From: Bacteroidota bacterium
Lineage (GTDB): Bacteria; Bacteroidota; Bacteroidia; Bacteroidales; JADFUO01
Direction: 5' to 3'
DNA length: 10,086 bases
Assembly (NCBI GenBank): GCA_030614305.1
Contig: JAUWKH010000041.1
Coordinates: 1 to 10,086, forward strand
Shown: positions 6,410 through 10,086 of the stretch, one piece after another
Layout of the letters: each line of letters starts with the position of its first letter
Numbering within the stretch: position 1 is the first letter of the stretch
Notes under the pieces: generated by a model
The model's input: only the letters and a program-made list of their open reading frames with translations
The model's database searches: none
What the model was told of the DNA's origin: nothing
Program-made: the position numbers and the translations under genes

Positions 6410-7003
6410 ATGACAACCCAAAATAAGAAGATAGGTTTATTTTTCGGGTCATTTAATCCGATCCATATCGGGCATTTGATTATTGCCGAATATATGGTTG
6501 AATTCACAGACCTGTCACAAGTATGGTTTATAATTTCACCTCACAATCCTTTAAAAAAGAAAAAAACCTTACTTGCCGATTATTTTCGTCTTGAGCTTGT
6601 GAATATTGCCATTGAAGACAATCCGAATCTGAGAGCCTCAGATTTTGAATTCAAACTCCCCAAGCCTTCTTATACTATTGATACTCTCACTTATCTGCAT
6701 GAAAAATATCCACAGAAAGAATTTGTACTAATTGCCGGAACCGATATTTTCCCAACTTTCCACAAATGGAAAAATTACAAGGAAATTCTAAAACAATACG
6801 AAATTTATGTTTACAACCGTCCCAAGTACGAGATGGACATTTATAATGACAATCCTAACATTAAAGTATTCAAAACACCGTTAATGGAAATATCATCAAG
6901 CTTTATCCGCAAAGCAATCAGCGATGGCAAAAATATTGAATACATGCTTCCCGAAAAGGTTTATAAATATATAAGGGAGATGCATTTCTATGAAAAGAGT
7001 TAA
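6410..7003 (+). CDS. nadD: Nicotinate-nucleotide adenylyltransferase
   Basis: NadD joins nicotinate mononucleotide to AMP from ATP, giving deamido-NAD in NAD biosynthesis. The 197-residue cytoplasmic protein has the nucleotidyltransferase signature GSFNPIHIGH (13-22, HxGH-type). It also shows ISPHNP (42-47), PSYTIDTL (86-93), the substrate-binding GTDIFPTFHKWK (110-121), and the C-terminal ISSSFIR (161-167), the family's SSTxIR-type motif with Ser in place of Thr. Length and order are normal. The start at 6410 places the signature at the usual distance from the N-terminus. It commonly follows gmk directly in Bacteroidota, but here three genes intervene. The next gene begins 22 bp after its stop if that gene's signal-peptide start is correct. 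Confidence 0.96.
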   Translation: MTTQNKKIGLFFGSFNPIHIGHLIIAEYMVEFTDLSQVWFIISPHNPLKKKKTLLADYFRLELVNIAIEDNPNLRASDFEFKLPKPSYTIDTLTYLHEKYPQKEFVLIAGTDIFPTFHKWKNYKEILKQYEIYVYNRPKYEMDIYNDNPNIKVFKTPLMEISSSFIRKAISDGKNIEYMLPEKVYKYIREMHFYEKS

Positions 7004-7025
7004 TATTAATATAATAATTCAATAT

Positions 7026-8540
7026 ATGAAAAAATTCCTGCTTTTATTGATAATCACATCTTTGACAATTAAATTTTCCTATTCACAACAAATAAACGGT
7101 GTAATTCTTTCCGACACAGCAAATATTACAATTGTTAAATTATGGGGTACACATGAAGAAAGGGGATTTGCTTATGGTTATCTTCTCGGTGAAAAAATTA
7201 CCAATATAGTTGAAGATTACGTGATTCCACTTTTTGGAATTTATTTGTCGGCTGCAAGAAACATAATTATTGAAGAACATGACCTTGTGATTGATTCAAT
7301 TTATAAAGAAGAGGCAGCAGCAATAGTTGCAGGCATGGACTCAGCAGGTACAAATCAGGCAGATATTGATTATATTGACGTACTGGTTTTTAATTCATTC
7401 CTTGACATTGCAAAATTACTTGGAGTAACATTCAGTAATTCACCAATGGGTTGTTCAGGTTTGATGGACTGGGGTGATGCAACTTCAGGAACTGATTTAG
7501 ACGGAAAATCGGTTATTTCAAGACATTTGGATTGGGACCCTGCCTCTGCTTTAGTTTCCAATCAAATAATGGCTATTCATATCCCTTCCGAAGCAGATGA
7601 GCAGCCGTGGCTATTAATTGGTTTTGCCGGACATATATTTGCTTTATCAGGACTTAATGAAAGCGGATTATCCGCCTTTATGAACGTACTTTCCGATTTT
7701 TACGGAAACGCACAGCATAATAAAGCTTATGAGCCGATTTGGCTTACAATTAGAAAATTTCTTGAAAGCACCGATTTTAATAATGATGGAACAAACAACA
7801 CCCAGGATATGCGTGATGCTGTAAATATAAACTCTAATGGATATGCCGACGGATTTATAATTTCTTCTCTTGCTCCTTCAACAGAAACTTACGACAGTCT
7901 TATCGCCCTTGTTGCAGAACTGGCACCTCAGGCACCGCATCTTACTTTCAGGTCAAACAGCTATGAAGATATTATCCCCGGCGATAATTTATATGCAGCA
8001 AACTGGGAAATAAAAAGAAACAATCATCATCATTATTGTACAAGATATTATGCTATCAGTTATGCTATTGGCGACGGAATAAATATCAGTTCAACAGAAA
8101 ATTGGAACCTGATGAAAAATTATTCTAATGCAGGTTTGGGAAATATTCAATTTATGCAGGTAATCCCTGAATTTCAAATTTTAAAACTATCAATACACAG
8201 AAACGGTGTGCCGGCTTACCTGAATAATCCTGTTTATTATGACCTGAATTATTTATTTTCTCCAATAACTGATATAACCGAAAAATCTCAATTTATTAAT
8301 TCTATTAATATTTATCCTAATCCGGCAACTACAAGCATTTATCTGGAATATGACTTTAGTTCCGAAAATCCGGAATATTTTATTTATGATTTACAGGGAA
8401 AATTGATTGAATCAGGTAAGCTAAATATAAATTTTTCTTCACAAATCAATATCAGTAATATTGATGACGGAGTTTATGTATTAAAAGTACTTGATGGAAA
8501 TAAAACTGATAGAGTAAAATTTGTTAAGCAAGCTCACTAA
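7026..8540 (+). CDS. Exported C45-type Ntn-hydrolase (acyltransferase/amidase-like) with T9SS sorting domain
   Basis: I chose the ATG at 7026 (504 residues) over the in-frame ATG at 6990, because MKKFLLLLIITSLTIKFSYSQ is a good signal peptide and the upstream start would overlap nadD by 14 bp. The mature part opens with GTHEERGFAYGYLLGEKI and reaches MGCSGLMDWG with Cys143, then GKSVISRHLDWD. This matches the C45 group of self-processing Ntn-hydrolases (penicillin acyltransferase and related amidases), which cut themselves before the Cys; cleavage between Gly142 and Cys143 is inferred. Residues 250-261 form a single dockerin- or EF-hand-like loop (D-x-N-x-D-G-x5-D). The last 80 or so residues, with INIYPNPATTSIYLEY and DGVYVLKV, are a type A T9SS C-terminal sorting domain, so secretion and surface attachment are expected. 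The substrate is unknown; amide or acyl hydrolysis is the likely chemistry. Phospholipase-B-like relatives are the main alternative. Confidence 0.82.
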   Translation: MKKFLLLLIITSLTIKFSYSQQINGVILSDTANITIVKLWGTHEERGFAYGYLLGEKITNIVEDYVIPLFGIYLSAARNIIIEEHDLVIDSIYKEEAAAIVAGMDSAGTNQADIDYIDVLVFNSFLDIAKLLGVTFSNSPMGCSGLMDWGDATSGTDLDGKSVISRHLDWDPASALVSNQIMAIHIPSEADEQPWLLIGFAGHIFALSGLNESGLSAFMNVLSDFYGNAQHNKAYEPIWLTIRKFLESTDFNNDGTNNTQDMRDAVNINSNGYADGFIISSLAPSTETYDSLIALVAELAPQAPHLTFRSNSYEDIIPGDNLYAANWEIKRNNHHHYCTRYYAISYAIGDGINISSTENWNLMKNYSNAGLGNIQFMQVIPEFQILKLSIHRNGVPAYLNNPVYYDLNYLFSPITDITEKSQFINSINIYPNPATTSIYLEYDFSSENPEYFIYDLQGKLIESGKLNINFSSQINISNIDDGVYVLKVLDGNKTDRVKFVKQAH

Positions 8541-9670
8541 CCGTAGTTATAAAATTTATTTATTTTTTCTACAATATATTCTATTTGTTCTTCTTTAAGG
8601 ACATTATAAAATGGCAGCCGGATAATACAATCAGAAAAATGTTCGGCATTTGGTAATTCTCTTCCATCATGTTTATCCTTATAATATTCACTGGAATGTA
8701 AAAGCAAGTAATGGAAAACAGCATAAATATTGTTTTTCTTCAAATATTTTAAAAGATTGTTCCTTTCTGTTAAATTTTTTGTAACAACATAAAACATGTG
8801 GCCGTTATTAGTTGCATAAGAAGGAATGTACGGTAATTGAAGCAATCCTTTTTCTTCAAGCGGTTTTAATTTTTTATAATAATTATTCCATACTGCTAAT
8901 CTTTTTTTTTGGATATCCTTTAGCTTACTGATCTGTCCGAATAAAATAGCAGCGATTATATCAGAAGGCAAAAACGAAGAACCAACATCAACCCAATCAT
9001 ATTTATTTATTTCGCCTCTGAAAAAAGCAGCACGATTTGTACCTTTTTCCCAAATTATTTCAGCCCTTTCAATAAACCTTTCATCATTAACTGTTAACAT
9101 TCCTCCCTCACCGGATATAATATTTTTAGTTTCGTGAAATGAAAAAGCACCAAAATTTCCTATACTTCCCAATGGTTTTCTTTTATAATAAGAATCAATC
9201 GCATGTGCTGAATCTTCAATTACAAACAAATTATGTTTTTTAGCCAAATCCATAACTTTATCCATGTCGCAAGCTACGCCGGCATAATGTACAACTACTA
9301 TTGCCTTAGTATTCTCATTAATCAGGTCTTCAACTTTTTCAACATCAATATTTGGAGTATTTTCGCTGCTGTCGGCAAAAATTATTTTGGCACCTCTTAA
9401 AACAAAAGCATTTGCTGTGGAAACAAAAGTAAAAGAAGGAATAATTACTTCATCTCCGGGTTTGATATCAGATAAAATTGCTGCCATTTCCAAAGCATCA
9501 GTGCAGGAAGTTGTAAGTAATGCTTTTTTAAATCCATATTTTTTTTCAAAAAACTCATGGCATTTTTTTGTAAAAACACCGTTTCCGGAAAGATGTCCTG
9601 TTAATCCGCCATTAATAATATTCTGTATTTCCTCGCCTGCAAAATACGGCTGATTAAAAAATATCTTCAT
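8537..9670 (-). CDS. wecE: dTDP-4-amino-4,6-dideoxygalactose transaminase (WecE/RffA family)
   Basis: The 377-residue PLP-dependent aminotransferase makes a dTDP-4-amino-4,6-dideoxysugar from dTDP-4-keto-6-deoxyglucose, with glutamate as donor, for surface polysaccharide. It resembles E. coli WecE, as I recall it, nearly end to end (376 residues there): SCTDALEMAAILSDIKPGDE (55-74), FTFVSTANAFVLRGAKI (80-96), VHYAGVACDMD (127-137), the PLP-lysine motif FSFHETKN (176-183, Lys182), RAEIIWEKGTNRAAFFRG (202-219), and AHMFY-like GHMFY (290-294). This closeness argues for WecE rather than a generic DegT/DnrJ/EryC1 enzyme, although relatives with other 4-keto sugars exist. No other sugar gene is in the window. 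Its stop overlaps that of the convergent upstream gene. A 129-bp divergent gap separates its start from the yfcC-like gene. Confidence 0.93.
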   Translation of the reverse strand: MKIFFNQPYFAGEEIQNIINGGLTGHLSGNGVFTKKCHEFFEKKYGFKKALLTTSCTDALEMAAILSDIKPGDEVIIPSFTFVSTANAFVLRGAKIIFADSSENTPNIDVEKVEDLINENTKAIVVVHYAGVACDMDKVMDLAKKHNLFVIEDSAHAIDSYYKRKPLGSIGNFGAFSFHETKNIISGEGGMLTVNDERFIERAEIIWEKGTNRAAFFRGEINKYDWVDVGSSFLPSDIIAAILFGQISKLKDIQKKRLAVWNNYYKKLKPLEEKGLLQLPYIPSYATNNGHMFYVVTKNLTERNNLLKYLKKNNIYAVFHYLLLHSSEYYKDKHDGRELPNAEHFSDCIIRLPFYNVLKEEQIEYIVEKINKFYNYG

Positions 9671-9799
9671 TTGTAAATCCTAGTAAAAAACATATAAAAT
9701 TAATTTGCGAAGATAAAAGAATTATTCGGTTCTATATTAGATACAATGAATAGATTTTATTAAGATAAAATTATTTATTTTAGCCAATCCTAAAAACAA

Positions 9800-10086
9800 A
9801 TGTTTATGCTAAAGAACAAAAAAATTCCGCACACATATGTTATAATATTTTACATCATCATTTTATCCGCTATTATGACATGGATAATTCCGGGTGGCGA
9901 ATATATTGAAACTATTGTTGAAAAAGATGGGATTGAAAAAACCGAACTGACTTTCAAATATGTTGACAGCCATGTACAATCATGGCAGGTGTTTGCTGCT
10001 TTGTTTAAAGGTTTTGTAAAGCAATCCGGAATAATAGTTTTTATTTTAATGATTGGCGGTGCATTCTGGATCATGAACCACAGCCG
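9800..10086 (+). CDS. YfcC-family membrane transporter, N-terminal part (runs off right edge)
   Basis: An open frame of 95 codons begins at ATG 9800, right after an in-frame stop at 9791-9793; a second in-frame ATG at 9806 is an equally plausible start. The text KKIPHTYVIIFYIIILSAIM (7-26) leads into a first membrane helix ending TWIIPGGEY (27-35). A charged outside loop follows, then SWQVFAALFKGFVKQSG (62-78) and a second helix, GIIVFILMIGGAFWIMN. The IPHTYVI...TWIIPGGEY pattern is characteristic of the YfcC/ArcD-like transporters of the ion-transporter superfamily (often annotated Na+/H+ antiporter, C4-dicarboxylate, or arginine/ornithine exchanger). The substrate cannot be decided from this piece. 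It is transcribed away from the wecE-like gene. Confidence 0.85.
   Translation, partial: MFMLKNKKIPHTYVIIFYIIILSAIMTWIIPGGEYIETIVEKDGIEKTELTFKYVDSHVQSWQVFAALFKGFVKQSGIIVFILMIGGAFWIMNHS

Noticed and set aside
6990..7025. Upstream ATG that would extend the C45 hydrolase by 12 residues
   Set aside because: It overlaps nadD and puts a charged/polar leader before an otherwise standard signal peptide starting at 7026.
9708..9715. TATCTTCG on the minus strand as a -7 box for the wecE-like gene
   Set aside because: One mismatch to TAnnTTTG and no TTG or TTTG at the required distance upstream; the promoter in this divergent gap remains unassigned.

Overview
The window is AT-rich DNA (most genes roughly 20-35% GC in hand-counted samples, one gene nearer 50%). 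It looks like a chromosomal segment of an uncultivated or little-studied member of the Bacteroidota. Supporting signs are the yicC, gmk and nadD genes in one strand-aligned stretch, a C-terminal type IX secretion (T9SS) sorting domain on an exported protein, two matches to the Bacteroidota promoter pattern TTG-N19-TAnnTTTG, and starts without Shine-Dalgarno sequences. The genus cannot be told from this sequence.

Layout. Positions 1-468 (minus strand) hold the N-terminal part of a PAS-domain signalling protein that runs off the left edge. A divergent intergenic region (469-630) carries a good promoter for the plus-strand run. That run is yicC (endoribonuclease family), gmk (guanylate kinase), an aspartate/glutamate-racemase family gene, a 745-residue exported repeat protein, an MDR-superfamily oxidoreductase, nadD (NAD biosynthesis) and an exported C45-type Ntn-hydrolase with a T9SS sorting domain. 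It ends at 8540, where its stop codon overlaps that of a convergent gene for a WecE/RffA-type sugar aminotransferase (8537-9670, minus). A 129-bp divergent gap then leads to the start of a YfcC-family membrane transporter (9800 onward, plus), cut by the right edge.

How the genes relate. yicC, gmk and nadD are housekeeping genes that usually sit together in Bacteroidota. Here about 4.2 kb carrying three unrelated genes separates gmk from nadD. The most unusual item is the 745-residue protein: a signal peptide, a roughly 290-residue region I do not recognise, then 12 copies of a G-[DN]-D-x-[YH] motif with a 26-29 residue period, probably a calcium-binding or beta-solenoid-like array. A 60-bp palindromic MITE-like element with a clean 4-bp target duplication lies just after it, and a hexanucleotide tandem repeat lies just before it, probably in its 5' UTR.

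There are no rRNA, tRNA, CRISPR or phage genes, and no recognisable defence or biosynthetic cluster. The candidates for something undescribed are the repeat protein and the small MITE-like element.
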